DNA of 13,671 nucleotides, from positions 1 through 13,671 of the forward strand of contig JAZOAS010000164.1 of assembly GCA_045595605.1 (NCBI GenBank), read 5' to 3'. The translations under genes and the position numbers were made by a program. Under the pieces are notes generated by a model. The model saw only the letters and a list, made by a program, of their open reading frames with translations. It was not told the origin of the DNA and ran no database searches. This DNA comes from SIG480 sp045595605. Its GTDB lineage: Bacteria; Bacillota; Clostridia; Oscillospirales; JAAYXM01. Shown here piece by piece: positions 1 through 6,400 of the stretch; the first letter of the stretch is position 1; each line of letters opens with the position of its first letter.

Positions 1-239
1 GCAGAGCTCATCTTTGCAAACGGCTCTGACTCCGGACCACCGAGGAGGATCGGCTCGCCCTCGAGCGGAACGAGAACTGAACCCTTCTCAAACTGTCCGC
101 ACCAGCCGGTGAGGTACCAGCCGTTAGCGATGTTGAGCTCATCGAAGTAAATGAGAGCTGCGTCAAGGCCCTTAGCCTTAAGAATTTCTCTGACCGCTTT
201 AATTCTTTTTTCGGTCTCTGCAGAATTGTAGTATGCCAT
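1..239 (-). CDS. M24 (Xaa-Pro aminopeptidase/creatinase-like) family protein, N-terminal fragment
   Basis: The first 79 codons of a gene that continues beyond the left edge. The protein begins MAYYNSAETEKRIKAVREIL and reads as a creatinase/prolidase N-terminal domain: an amphipathic helix, the segment GLDAALIYFDELNIANGWYL, then a G-rich beta segment with LLGGPESEPF. In this family the N-terminal domain helps form the dimer and shapes the active site. The metal-binding pita-bread domain would be off-window, so activity (dipeptidase, aminopeptidase P or creatinase-like) cannot be judged. The ATG at 239 is preceded by GGAG about 10 bases upstream. It starts 26 bp after the stop of the M81 peptidase gene on the same strand, so the two are probably co-transcribed and may act on the same peptides or amides. 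The family call is confident; the substrate is unknown. Confidence 0.8.
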   Translation of the reverse strand, partial: MAYYNSAETEKRIKAVREILKAKGLDAALIYFDELNIANGWYLTGWCGQFEKGSVLVPLEGEPILLGGPESEPFAKMSS

Positions 240-265
240 TTTCTTTTTCTCCTTTACAAATTATT

Positions 266-988
266 TTACATAAAATTATCATCCAACGGGAAGAGCGGGC
301 GACGGATATTGGTAAGACCCATATCTTCGAGGCGCTCGCACGAGCTTCCCGGTGTGAATGCAAGAATTGAACGCTCTGCGATAGCGGCAAGCTCAGGGAA
401 GAGATAACCGAGCTTTACGACGATTATCTTGAACTTCGAGATGTCGATATCGACAGATTCGTATATATCGATGCGGCACATTGATGCGCGGTTTTTAGTG
501 ATAACAACCGTCATATCGCCGCAGTCGAGCGTAGCAGACGGGCCTTCGTTTCCGCCCGTGTAGGAGAGGATATCTCCCTTGTGTATGAGCTTACCCGTGA
601 TGTGAGCAGTTTCGCTGTTCTTATCAAGCGTACCGCCGATATCAAGAGAGAGCACATCGCCGATTTCAGCCTCATAGCACTTTGCACAAGCCTTTGCGTC
701 TGCAATACCTGCGATGAGGACATTCTTTGCGCCCATATCGAGAATGCGGTTAATCATATACGCGTTGTCGCCTGAAGCGCCTGCTGTGGTGTTATCTCCG
801 GAGTCGGAAATAAATACCTGATGCTCGGTATCCTCCATAGCGCGCTTAATTGCCTCGCGGGGCTCGACAGCCTCTATCAAAAACTTAAAGTCGTGACGGC
901 TGTCGTAGAACTTCTTTGCGATATCGTCTGCAATCTTCTTTGCAAGAGCAGTATCGCTCTCAGCGGTAACTACAATGCTCGGTCCCAT
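266..988 (-). CDS. M81 (MlrC-type) metallopeptidase, C-terminal part after an in-frame UAG
   Basis: This is the C-terminal portion of the same reading frame as 1004-1681, separated from it only by UAG and five sense codons (I-D-E-P-Y). It carries the MlrC C-terminal domain: GPSIVV strand, a DTALAKKIADDIAKKFYDSR helix, and the diagnostic D-S-G-D-N...G-A-S-G-D segment around residues 61-74 of this piece. It ends at TAA 266-268. The ATG at 988 has no recognisable Shine-Dalgarno sequence, so independent translation from it looks unlikely. The piece would be made only by readthrough or in an ancestral intact gene. With the upstream piece it gives 471 residues, the usual length for M81 proteins. 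There are no frameshifts or further stops, so any inactivation is recent, or the stop is bypassed. It is followed by the M24-like gene. Confidence 0.75.
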   Translation of the reverse strand: MGPSIVVTAESDTALAKKIADDIAKKFYDSRHDFKFLIEAVEPREAIKRAMEDTEHQVFISDSGDNTTAGASGDNAYMINRILDMGAKNVLIAGIADAKACAKCYEAEIGDVLSLDIGGTLDKNSETAHITGKLIHKGDILSYTGGNEGPSATLDCGDMTVVITKNRASMCRIDIYESVDIDISKFKIIVVKLGYLFPELAAIAERSILAFTPGSSCERLEDMGLTNIRRPLFPLDDNFM

Positions 989-1003
989 ATACGGCTCATC
1001 AAT

Positions 1004-1006
1004 CTA
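1004..1006 (-). other. In-frame UAG interrupting the M81 peptidase gene
   Basis: On the minus strand the frame reads GAC CAG TAG ATT GAT GAG CCG TAT ATG GGA, giving G-G-D-Q-stop-I-D-E-P-Y-M-G. The frame is unbroken on both sides from 1681 to 266. A single substitution (for example TGG or TAC/TAT to TAG) would explain it. The position falls in the short linker between the two M81 domains, where family members often have G-F/D-P-aromatic-x-D-x-P (recalled from memory). No Shine-Dalgarno sequence lies between the stop and the next ATG (988). Confidence 0.85.
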
Positions 1007-1681
1007 CTGGTCGCCGCCAAAGACCTGAACGCACATAATTCCCGGGGTGTTCTTCTCATACTCCTCAGCAAGCTCCATAACCTCGCGAAGCGGGGAGAGC
1101 GCAGTCTGAACCGCGTCGCCCGGCGCAACTACATCAACACGAGTCATCTGCGGAGCGGGGAGAATTTTCTTCTCGATACACTCAATAAGAAGCTCGAGCG
1201 CGTGAATCTGAGTTCTTGCGTGGTCACAGTGCGGAGCTGTGCGGAACGCCGTCATACAGTTTGAAAGAGAAACTATTTCGTCTGTGTTGTTAGCGTGGAA
1301 GTCCATAGCAAGGGAAATCGGGATATTCGGACCGACCTTTTCTCTGACCTTACGGATAAGGTAAGCGTCGCCCGAGCCAATCTCCTCGACATACATCGTA
1401 CCGTGGATAAAGAGCCATACGCCGTCGATACCCTCGGACGGGATACCGTCAACAATCTCACCTGCGAGACGGAGGAAGTCTTCCTTCACAACCGCACCGC
1501 CGGGGAGCGCGTGAGCATAAATCGTCGGAACGACATCGATACCCTTCTCACGGAGAAGGTCGGAAATCGCGATTTTGTCATACATTGCTTCACCGACAGC
1601 ATAGTCGAAATCTTCAAATCTCGTATGTATCGGGGAGATGCTGTTTCCCTCGCACTGGAGAGAGCCAATAGCAATTCTCAA
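1004..1681 (-). CDS. M81 (MlrC-type) metallopeptidase, N-terminal part ending at a premature UAG
   Basis: N-terminal catalytic domain of an M81 / microcystinase-C-like zinc peptidase (PF07364 type). Visible landmarks are MRIAIGSLQCEGNS at the start, HGT at residues 93-95, the metal-site motif D-F-H-A-N at 127-131, and T-A-F-R-T-x-P-H-x-D-H at 144-154. Family members hydrolyse small peptides or amides; MlrC opens linear microcystin, but the substrate here is unknown. The start is TTG at 1681. GGAG lies at 1691-1694, nine bases upstream, and an in-frame TGA just above excludes a longer start. The frame stops at UAG 1004-1006, exactly at the junction with the C-terminal domain, and then continues in frame. 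It is transcribed divergently from the AraC-type regulator and is first in a probable operon with the M24-like gene. The call is firm; functional status is open. Confidence 0.8.
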   Translation of the reverse strand: MRIAIGSLQCEGNSISPIHTRFEDFDYAVGEAMYDKIAISDLLREKGIDVVPTIYAHALPGGAVVKEDFLRLAGEIVDGIPSEGIDGVWLFIHGTMYVEEIGSGDAYLIRKVREKVGPNIPISLAMDFHANNTDEIVSLSNCMTAFRTAPHCDHARTQIHALELLIECIEKKILPAPQMTRVDVVAPGDAVQTALSPLREVMELAEEYEKNTPGIMCVQVFGGDQ

Positions 1682-1709
1682 ACAAACTCACTCCTTTCAT
1701 ATTCAAATA

Positions 1710-1723
1710 TTACAAAAATGTAA
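1710..1723. repeat. Small palindrome in the divergent promoter region
   Basis: TTACA-AAAA-TGTAA is a perfect 5-bp inverted repeat with a 4-base spacer, located just downstream of the predicted start of the M81 transcript. It could be an operator half-site pair or chance in AT-rich DNA. The arms share TACA/TGTA with the palindrome at 1767-1780. Confidence 0.3.
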
Positions 1724-1738
1724 AATACACCTATCTAT

Positions 1739-1767
1739 ATTATAGTATTTCTGCACAAACTTCCGAA
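1739..1767 (-). promoter_or_regulatory. Putative promoter of the M81-M24 operon
   Basis: On the minus strand a perfect TATAAT (-10) lies at 1744-1739. At a 17-bp spacing the -35 position (1767-1762) reads TTCGGA, a poor match. A good -10 with a poor -35 is typical of activator-dependent promoters and fits control by the divergent AraC-family protein. The predicted transcript would start near 1732, about 50 bases before the TTG start codon. This is pattern-based only. Confidence 0.5.
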
Positions 1768-1780
1768 TACATTTATGTAT
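1767..1780. repeat. ATACAT-TT-ATGTAT palindrome, candidate operator
   Basis: A perfect 6-bp inverted repeat with a 2-base spacer. It abuts the weak -35 of the minus-strand peptidase promoter and lies about 30 bp upstream of the -35 of the plus-strand regulator promoter. That position would suit a bidirectionally acting regulator site. AraC proteins more often bind direct repeats, so the assignment to the neighbouring regulator is weak. Confidence 0.35.
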
Positions 1781-1811
1781 CATAAACATATCTTTTCGTA
1801 AACAAATTTTG

Positions 1812-1840
1812 TTGCAAAGTAAAATCTTATATGTTATACT
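1812..1840 (+). promoter_or_regulatory. Sigma-A-type promoter of the AraC-family regulator
   Basis: TTGCAA (1812-1817), a 17-bp spacer, then TATACT (1835-1840) with an extended -10 TG at 1832-1833. This is a near-consensus vegetative promoter. The expected transcription start (about 1845-1848) falls on the Shine-Dalgarno sequence itself (1847-1854), so the mRNA leader would be only about 12-15 bases long. Confidence 0.65.
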
Positions 1841-1859
1841 CAATATGGAGGTGGAAAAA

Positions 1860-2753
1860 ATGGCTATTGCGAGCGAACATTCGGAATATGTAACGCATCA
1901 GCTTTCCAACATCATAAATATCCATAAAATCGTTACGCTCAACTACTTTGAGTTTGAAAACACCTTCCACCACCGCGGTGAAAGGCATAATTTCTGGGAG
2001 CTTGTCTATGTTGACAAGGGAAACCTGCTTGTTGAAACAGAGCGCGGCGAAACAACGCTGACGAGAGGGGAGTGCATCTTCCACCGCCCTAACGAATTTC
2101 ACGCGCACAAGGCAGACGGTATTGCCGCGCCGAACTACTTTGTTCTCGGCTTCGTCTGCAACTCTTCGCACATGCAGTTTTTCAGAAAAAACCGTTTTAA
2201 GCTCTCTCCAATTGAGCGCGGGTTCATCTCAAACATTCTCATTGAGGCGAAAAATGTTTTCGAGCTCCCGATTAATAACTCAGGCGGGCGCGAACTCAAG
2301 CTTTCGAGCAACGAAGCTATCGGCGGTCAGCAGATGATTCGTACATACCTCGAGCAGCTTCTTATCTCGCTTATCCGCGAGCAATACGGAAAGACAAATC
2401 CGCAGGGTGCGGGCGGCGAAACCGCCGAGCAGAACCTCGTAGGTCAGATGCGGAAGAAGCTTGATATGTATATCTATCAGAGAATAAGCGTCGAGGGCTT
2501 CTGCAAGGAGATGAACTATTCAAAGGCCTACCTTTCGAAGATTTTTCTCAACGCCTGCGGGTGCACGATACACGACTATATAATAAACGCGAAGGTAAAA
2601 GAGGCAAAAACGCTTATCCGCGAGCATATTTACAATTTTACTCAGATTTCGGATATGCTTTGCTTTTCAAACCCGTTTTATTTCTCACGAGTTTTTAAGA
2701 AGAAAACCGGAATGAGCCCGAGCGAATATAAAAACTCAATTAAAACAGACTGA
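1860..2753 (+). CDS. AraC/XylS-family transcriptional regulator with cupin sensor domain
   Basis: A 297-residue regulator with the standard two-part layout. Residues about 35-115 form an AraC-type cupin ligand-binding domain (H-N-F-W-E-L-V-Y-V-D-K-G, then G-E-C-I-F-H-R-P-N-E-F-H). Residues about 195-297 form the paired helix-turn-helix domain, with ISVEGFCKEMNYSKAYLSKIF as the first motif and FSNPFYFSRVFKKKTGMSP as the second, the family signature. The ATG at 1860 is chosen because GGAGGTGG (1847-1854) sits at ideal spacing. A TTG at 1809 overlaps the promoter, and an ATG at 1845 overlaps the ribosome binding site. The gene is divergent from the M81-M24 peptidase genes and probably controls them in response to a small effector. 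The last 49 bp are repeated at 3021-3069. The family is certain; effector and targets are inferred. Confidence 0.93.
   Translation: MAIASEHSEYVTHQLSNIINIHKIVTLNYFEFENTFHHRGERHNFWELVYVDKGNLLVETERGETTLTRGECIFHRPNEFHAHKADGIAAPNYFVLGFVCNSSHMQFFRKNRFKLSPIERGFISNILIEAKNVFELPINNSGGRELKLSSNEAIGGQQMIRTYLEQLLISLIREQYGKTNPQGAGGETAEQNLVGQMRKKLDMYIYQRISVEGFCKEMNYSKAYLSKIFLNACGCTIHDYIINAKVKEAKTLIREHIYNFTQISDMLCFSNPFYFSRVFKKKTGMSPSEYKNSIKTD
2703..2751 (+). repeat. Direct repeat copy 1: 3' end of the AraC-family gene
   Basis: The final 49 bp of the regulator gene, coding KTGMSPSEYKNSIKTD and reaching into the stop codon. They are repeated 318 bp downstream with 47 of 49 positions identical. The two mismatches (2711 A versus G; 2747 A versus T) fall at third codon positions and leave Gly and Thr unchanged. 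The stop codon is TGA here and TAA in copy 2. Confidence 0.9.
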
Positions 2754-2761
2754 GCTGACAG

Positions 2762-2793
2762 GCAAGCGTTCGAAATTGGGCGCTTGCTTTTTC
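2762..2793 (+). terminator. Rho-independent terminator of the AraC-family gene
   Basis: GCAAGCG (2762-2768) pairs with CGCTTGC (2781-2787) across a 12-base loop and is followed by TTTTTCT. It begins 9 bp after the regulator stop codon. Confidence 0.75.
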
Positions 2794-2819
2794 TATAAAT
2801 GTCGAAGATTCTGTTTTTT

Positions 2820-3010
2820 ATAATCGGCTTATAGCCGAGGTCACCTTTTTCAGATTTTTAATTTCGCAGTCCTGCCGGACGGGCCTACTTTTGATTGCAA
2901 AAGTAGCAAAACCGGGGAGAACTCACGCCACACTCCCGTGCGGCTAGGAAACCTCCCCGCGCCCCTCCGCGCGCATCGCCGCAACTTTTCCTATGTGTTA
3001 CTTTTTTGCA
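2820..3010. repeat. Structured, GC-rich intergenic element of unknown type
   Basis: A non-coding block between the two copies of the araC-type tail, with composition unlike its surroundings. It contains a TCGGCT-TAT-AGCCGA hairpin (2824-2838), a 9-bp stem CTACTTTTG/CAAAAGTAG with loop ATTG (2885-2906), a long-range CGGGGAG/CTCCCCG pairing (2913-2919 with 2953-2959), and a CCCGCGCC...GCGCGC stretch (2956-2974). TGCAAAAGTAGC (2897-2908) recurs imperfectly inverted as GTTACTTTTTTGCA (2997-3010), so the inner 115 bp have ends reminiscent of a miniature inverted-repeat element. I see no convincing gene in it. It may be a dispersed intergenic repeat, but the copy number cannot be judged from this window. 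Confidence 0.45.
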
Positions 3011-3020
3011 CTCCCATTTT

Positions 3021-3069
3021 AAAACCGGGATGAGCCCGAGCGAATATAAAAACTCAATTAAAACTGACT
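3021..3069 (+). repeat. Direct repeat copy 2: orphan tail of an AraC-family gene
   Basis: Begins AAAACCGGGATGAGCC and encodes the same 16 residues as the end of the regulator (KTGMSPSEYKNSIKTD) followed by TAA, but has no gene body upstream. It differs from copy 1 only at two silent third positions and in the stop codon. It is directly followed by a 15-bp terminator hairpin, as expected for the original end of an araC-type gene. It is best read as a displaced gene end left by insertion or recombination. Confidence 0.85.
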
Positions 3070-3080
3070 AAAAAACAGCA

Positions 3081-3116
3081 AAAAGAGTGGATACATTTTG
3101 TATCCACTCTTTTCTT
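3081..3116 (+). terminator. Perfect 15-bp hairpin terminator, probably bidirectional
   Basis: AAAAGAGTGGATACA (3081-3095), loop TTT, then the exact complement ending in TTTT (3099-3113), followed by CTT. On the minus strand the stem also ends in T-rich sequence. It lies 10 bp after the orphan araC tail and probably once terminated that gene. Today it also insulates the convergent S-layer gene. Confidence 0.8.
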
Positions 3117-3122
3117 ATCCAT

Positions 3123-3153
3123 AAACAAAACCGGCGGGGGAAACCCCCGCCGG
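3123..3153 (-). terminator. Intrinsic terminator of the S-layer gene
   Basis: Reading the minus strand: a perfect 10-bp GC-only stem (CCGGCGGGGG / CCCCCGCCGG, 3131-3153), a 3-base loop, then TTTTGTTT. It lies 34 bp past the S-layer stop codon. A strong terminator is expected behind such a highly transcribed gene. Confidence 0.88.
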
Positions 3154-3187
3154 AAAATAGACTGACTATTTATTTAAGATTTAACGA

Positions 3188-6100
3188 TTAAGCGTTGAGC
3201 TCTGCAAGTTTTGCATCTTCAACGAATGCGAATACGCGAACGATTTCGCCTTCATCGTTAACCTGGATAACTGCGTTACCAACTTCGTCTGTAAGGATCT
3301 TTTCCTTAGCCGGTACCTTGATGATAACTTCACCAGCGTACTCGTCAGCGTCGATTGTAACAACCTTGTATCCGTCCTCAGCAAACTTAATCATTGTCTG
3401 CGGAGCATCCTTAACAGGTGTTAAATCATCGTTGTAATCAGCATTAGCCTGGATGAAGAAGAGGCCGCCGTTGCGCTCAGAAACGATGTTTACAAGGTAA
3501 ACGCCCTCTCTAGCAACTGTGCTGAGCTCGCCGTCACCGTAAACGATAGTATCCTTAACTTCCATTGACTTATCCATTGTTGCGATTTCGCCATCAGCGT
3601 TGAGTGTGTATGTTACGAAACCAGCAAGGAATTCAGCAGCATCTGTTGTGTCGCCTGCTTCAACTGTGCCGAGGTCGCCAGCGAAGTCACGCTTTGTTGT
3701 TTCGCCTGCACCCGGAACGCCGTCGATTGTGTTTGCAACGAAGAGACCGTCGTCACCGATGAGTGTCATCTGGAGGTAGTAATCCTGAGTTGCAACATTG
3801 TACTTTCTTACAGCCTTAACGATGTAAGCAAGATCATCAGTGTCGCCTGCAAGACCTGAGTCTTTGTCCATGTCGATTGTCATAGCAGCTGCTACGATAC
3901 CACGGCTTGTGCTCTTTGCAGAGTTGAGAGCGTATGAGTAAGCAGTTACAGAATCCTGAACGCCGTCATATGCTGCCATCTTTGCGATAGAACCGAGAGC
4001 CTGGTCACGCTTGTCAACGAACTTGTAAGCTACAGCCTTAACCGGCTTGTAACCGTCGCGGTCGATCTTGTAGTCTTCGAAGTCGCCATTGCCGTCGAGC
4101 TTTTCTTCGTGCTGCGGCTGACCGTAGATAACGAAGAGAACTGCGTCGTCGTTAGCTGCATACTTCTTGCTGCCGCCGAAGTCGAGAACGCCTTCATAAG
4201 CCTTTACGAGACCTTCGTCGATTGTAGAACCGCGGAAGTCTGCATAGTAAGTGATTTCATCGCCAGCAAATTCACGCTTTGCTGTTTCCTGAGAAACCTT
4301 AGCGATACGCTCTAAGTCGTTAGCTGAGAGGTCAACCTTACCGTTGTCCATGATCTTGTACTTAACGAGCATGCCGAAGTATGCGTTAAATGCGAAGTCA
4401 GCAGCGATATCGTTGTCCTTGTAGTACGGCTCGTTGCGCTTCTCAGCGTTGAGCTTACCGATTTCGTATGTGCCTTCTGTGTTGTCAGCAAATGCGAGTG
4501 TTACGTAAGCAACGTCTGTCTTCTCGTCGTAAGTAGAACCGAGGATAAGTGCGTAGTCAGCAGTTACAGAAGTTGTCTCTGTAGCTTCGAGGTCAAGAAC
4601 GATACCATTGTAAACATAGTATGTTGTGCCTTCTTCGATAGCTGCAGGGTTGTCTCTGTAGTAGTCTGAGAGAGTTACTGCTGAAGAATCTTCGAGGTCA
4701 GCATTAACCCAGAGGTAGTATGCTTCACCGTTGATAACAACAGAACCGTCATCGTTAAGAGCTTCAACTTCGCCTGTTACTTCTTCAACAGCCTCGATGT
4801 TAACGATGCCGTTCTCGTAGTAGTAAACAACCTGTGAATCAGCATCAACTTCGCCGATGATGTTTACTTCGTCGAGGAAGAAGCGAACGCCTTCGATAGT
4901 GATTGTGCCCTTAGCTTCGCTGTAGCTTGAAACAGCGCCATACTTGATGTTTGTGTTGTCATCATTTACCATCTTGAAGATGTAAGAGTATGTCTTACCA
5001 CCGTCAACAGAAACGAAGCGGTAGTTAGAGAGAACCGGAGTTCCCATTTCTGTGAAGAATGCATCTGTGTATGCCGGATCGTTTGCGAATCCTGTTGCAC
5101 CAGCAGCATATGTGCCGTCAAGCTTTACATCGTTAGTGTAAGAAATTGCAGCAAATGCAGTAGCGATGCCTGCTGTCTCCTGGAAGTCAACATTCTTAGC
5201 AACCTTCGGTGTGCCAGCCGGAGCCTTAACCTGAACCTGTGCGCCGTCAACTTCAAATGCGAGGTACGGAGCGATAGCTGCTACGCTCTTTGACTTACCG
5301 TTCGGGTATGCATCAACGAGAACAGCCGGAACTTCGTAAATAACAGTGTCGCTTGTAACCATTACATTGCCGAAGAGCTCAACATTTCTGTAGAGGTGGT
5401 CTTCGTACTTGTCAGCCTTGAAGAATACAGTTACTTCTGCACCAAGGAGAGTGTCTTCAAGAGCAACCGGGATCTCGAGGAGAGCGCCGTACTCGTTGCC
5501 AGCTGTATCCTTGTATGTGTAGTAGATCTGTGTCTCGTCGCTGTCAACGCCTGTTGCAGCCGGTGTAACGCCATCAACGAAAGCTTCGCCTTTCTCGTCA
5601 AGAGCAAGAGCGTAGTTCTCGTTAGCAACTACGATACCAGTCTCGCTGAGGAGGCCCATTGTCTTCTCACCAAGAGTGATGTTCTCTTCGTTCTGGAAGA
5701 CGTTCATCTGTGAACCTTCGCCAGTGATTGTGCTGTATGTGTAGATCGGTGAGAATACTGCGTTTCTCATAAGCTTTGCAACGAGCTCACGTGTTGCGAG
5801 AGCTGTCGGGTCGCCTGTCCAGCCGTCGAATACGCCGAGGTCGATAGCCTTAGCTGTAACGTTAGCTGCCCAGTTAGCGCCTGTAAAGCCTTCCTTAGCC
5901 GGGTCGCAACCGAGGATAACGAGGATCATCTTTGCTGCTTCAGCAACAGTGATGTTACCCTGCGGGTTGAACTTGTTGTTACCTACGCCAGAAACGATCT
6001 TCTGGTTTGCACAGTAGTTGATGTAGCCCTTAGCCCATGCAACGTTTGCATTGCCTTCAACGTCTGTGAAAGCACTCTTCTGTGCTGCGAAGAGGTCGCC

Positions 6101-6349
6101 GTTTGCGTCTGAGCCATACTTAAGTGTGTATGCCATCTTAGCAAACTCTGCGCGTGTGATGTTCTTCTGCGGTCCGAATGAACCGTCCGGATATCCACCG
6201 ATTACGCCGAGCTCTACGAGCATGTTGACATCGTCAGCATAGTCCGCATTGATAGAAGCTGCGTCTGTGAAATCCGCTGCACCTGCTGTGAATGTAAATG
6301 CCATAGCAAATACAAGAGCGAGTGCGAGAATCTTCTTGAGATTTCTCAT
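3188..6349 (-). CDS. Secreted S-layer protein with three SLH domains
   Basis: A 1053-residue exported surface protein. Residues 1-24 are a signal peptide: MRNLKK, a hydrophobic core, then a TAGA|AD cleavage site. Three S-layer homology repeats follow at about 26-79 (motif T-R-A-E-F-A-K-M at 65-72), 93-147 (T-V-A-E-A-A-K-M) and 155-200 (T-R-E-L-V-A-K-L). SLH trimers bind secondary cell-wall polymer and anchor the protein non-covalently to the Gram-positive wall. The second repeat has Val where the polymer-binding TRAE-type motif has Arg. The remaining roughly 850 residues are acidic, Asp/Tyr/Val-rich and beta-like, without an LPxTG motif or catalytic signature. Codons are biased to a small favoured set (GCT/GCA, AAG, AAC), unlike the GCG/CGC-using neighbours, which suggests very high expression. 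AGGAGG (6358-6363) sits 8 bases before the ATG. Monocistronic, with its own promoter and terminator. It may be the main S-layer protein. Confidence 0.9.
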   Translation of the reverse strand: MRNLKKILALALVFAMAFTFTAGAADFTDAASINADYADDVNMLVELGVIGGYPDGSFGPQKNITRAEFAKMAYTLKYGSDANGDLFAAQKSAFTDVEGNANVAWAKGYINYCANQKIVSGVGNNKFNPQGNITVAEAAKMILVILGCDPAKEGFTGANWAANVTAKAIDLGVFDGWTGDPTALATRELVAKLMRNAVFSPIYTYSTITGEGSQMNVFQNEENITLGEKTMGLLSETGIVVANENYALALDEKGEAFVDGVTPAATGVDSDETQIYYTYKDTAGNEYGALLEIPVALEDTLLGAEVTVFFKADKYEDHLYRNVELFGNVMVTSDTVIYEVPAVLVDAYPNGKSKSVAAIAPYLAFEVDGAQVQVKAPAGTPKVAKNVDFQETAGIATAFAAISYTNDVKLDGTYAAGATGFANDPAYTDAFFTEMGTPVLSNYRFVSVDGGKTYSYIFKMVNDDNTNIKYGAVSSYSEAKGTITIEGVRFFLDEVNIIGEVDADSQVVYYYENGIVNIEAVEEVTGEVEALNDDGSVVINGEAYYLWVNADLEDSSAVTLSDYYRDNPAAIEEGTTYYVYNGIVLDLEATETTSVTADYALILGSTYDEKTDVAYVTLAFADNTEGTYEIGKLNAEKRNEPYYKDNDIAADFAFNAYFGMLVKYKIMDNGKVDLSANDLERIAKVSQETAKREFAGDEITYYADFRGSTIDEGLVKAYEGVLDFGGSKKYAANDDAVLFVIYGQPQHEEKLDGNGDFEDYKIDRDGYKPVKAVAYKFVDKRDQALGSIAKMAAYDGVQDSVTAYSYALNSAKSTSRGIVAAAMTIDMDKDSGLAGDTDDLAYIVKAVRKYNVATQDYYLQMTLIGDDGLFVANTIDGVPGAGETTKRDFAGDLGTVEAGDTTDAAEFLAGFVTYTLNADGEIATMDKSMEVKDTIVYGDGELSTVAREGVYLVNIVSERNGGLFFIQANADYNDDLTPVKDAPQTMIKFAEDGYKVVTIDADEYAGEVIIKVPAKEKILTDEVGNAVIQVNDEGEIVRVFAFVEDAKLAELNA

Positions 6350-6376
6350 TTTGTGTTCCTCCTAAAAATATTTTTT

Positions 6377-6386
6377 GGCTTTCGCC
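6377..6386 (-). other. Small GNRA-type hairpin in the S-layer mRNA leader
   Basis: GGC-GAAA-GCC on the minus strand, close to the predicted 5' end of the transcript. The stem is short, but it sits in an otherwise A/U-rich leader. A 5' hairpin of this kind can lengthen mRNA life, as seen for other S-layer transcripts. Here that is inference only. Confidence 0.35.
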
Positions 6387-6400
6387 TTTTTACATTACAC

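Noticed and set aside
1004..1006. UAG as a pyrrolysine codon
   Set aside because: No pyrrolysine genes in view, M81 enzymes are not known to use it, and no specific downstream recoding hairpin was recognised. Kept only as a generic readthrough question.
821..1264. Plus-strand open frame of 147 codons opposite the M81 gene
   Set aside because: Mirror of a real coding frame; no ribosome binding site and low-complexity composition. It spans the UAG region only because the opposite strand is coding.
1809..1859. Upstream TTG start for the AraC-family regulator
   Set aside because: The TTG overlaps the -35 region of the predicted promoter, and the ideal ribosome binding site points to ATG 1860.
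2754..3187. Riboswitch, tRNA or CRISPR repeat in the long intergenic region
   Set aside because: No cloverleaf, no regularly spaced repeats, and no known riboswitch core recognised; only hairpins and the 49-bp direct repeat.
5396..5713. Plus-strand open frame within the S-layer gene
   Set aside because: Hydrophobic antisense translation caused by the biased codon use of the S-layer gene; no start signals.
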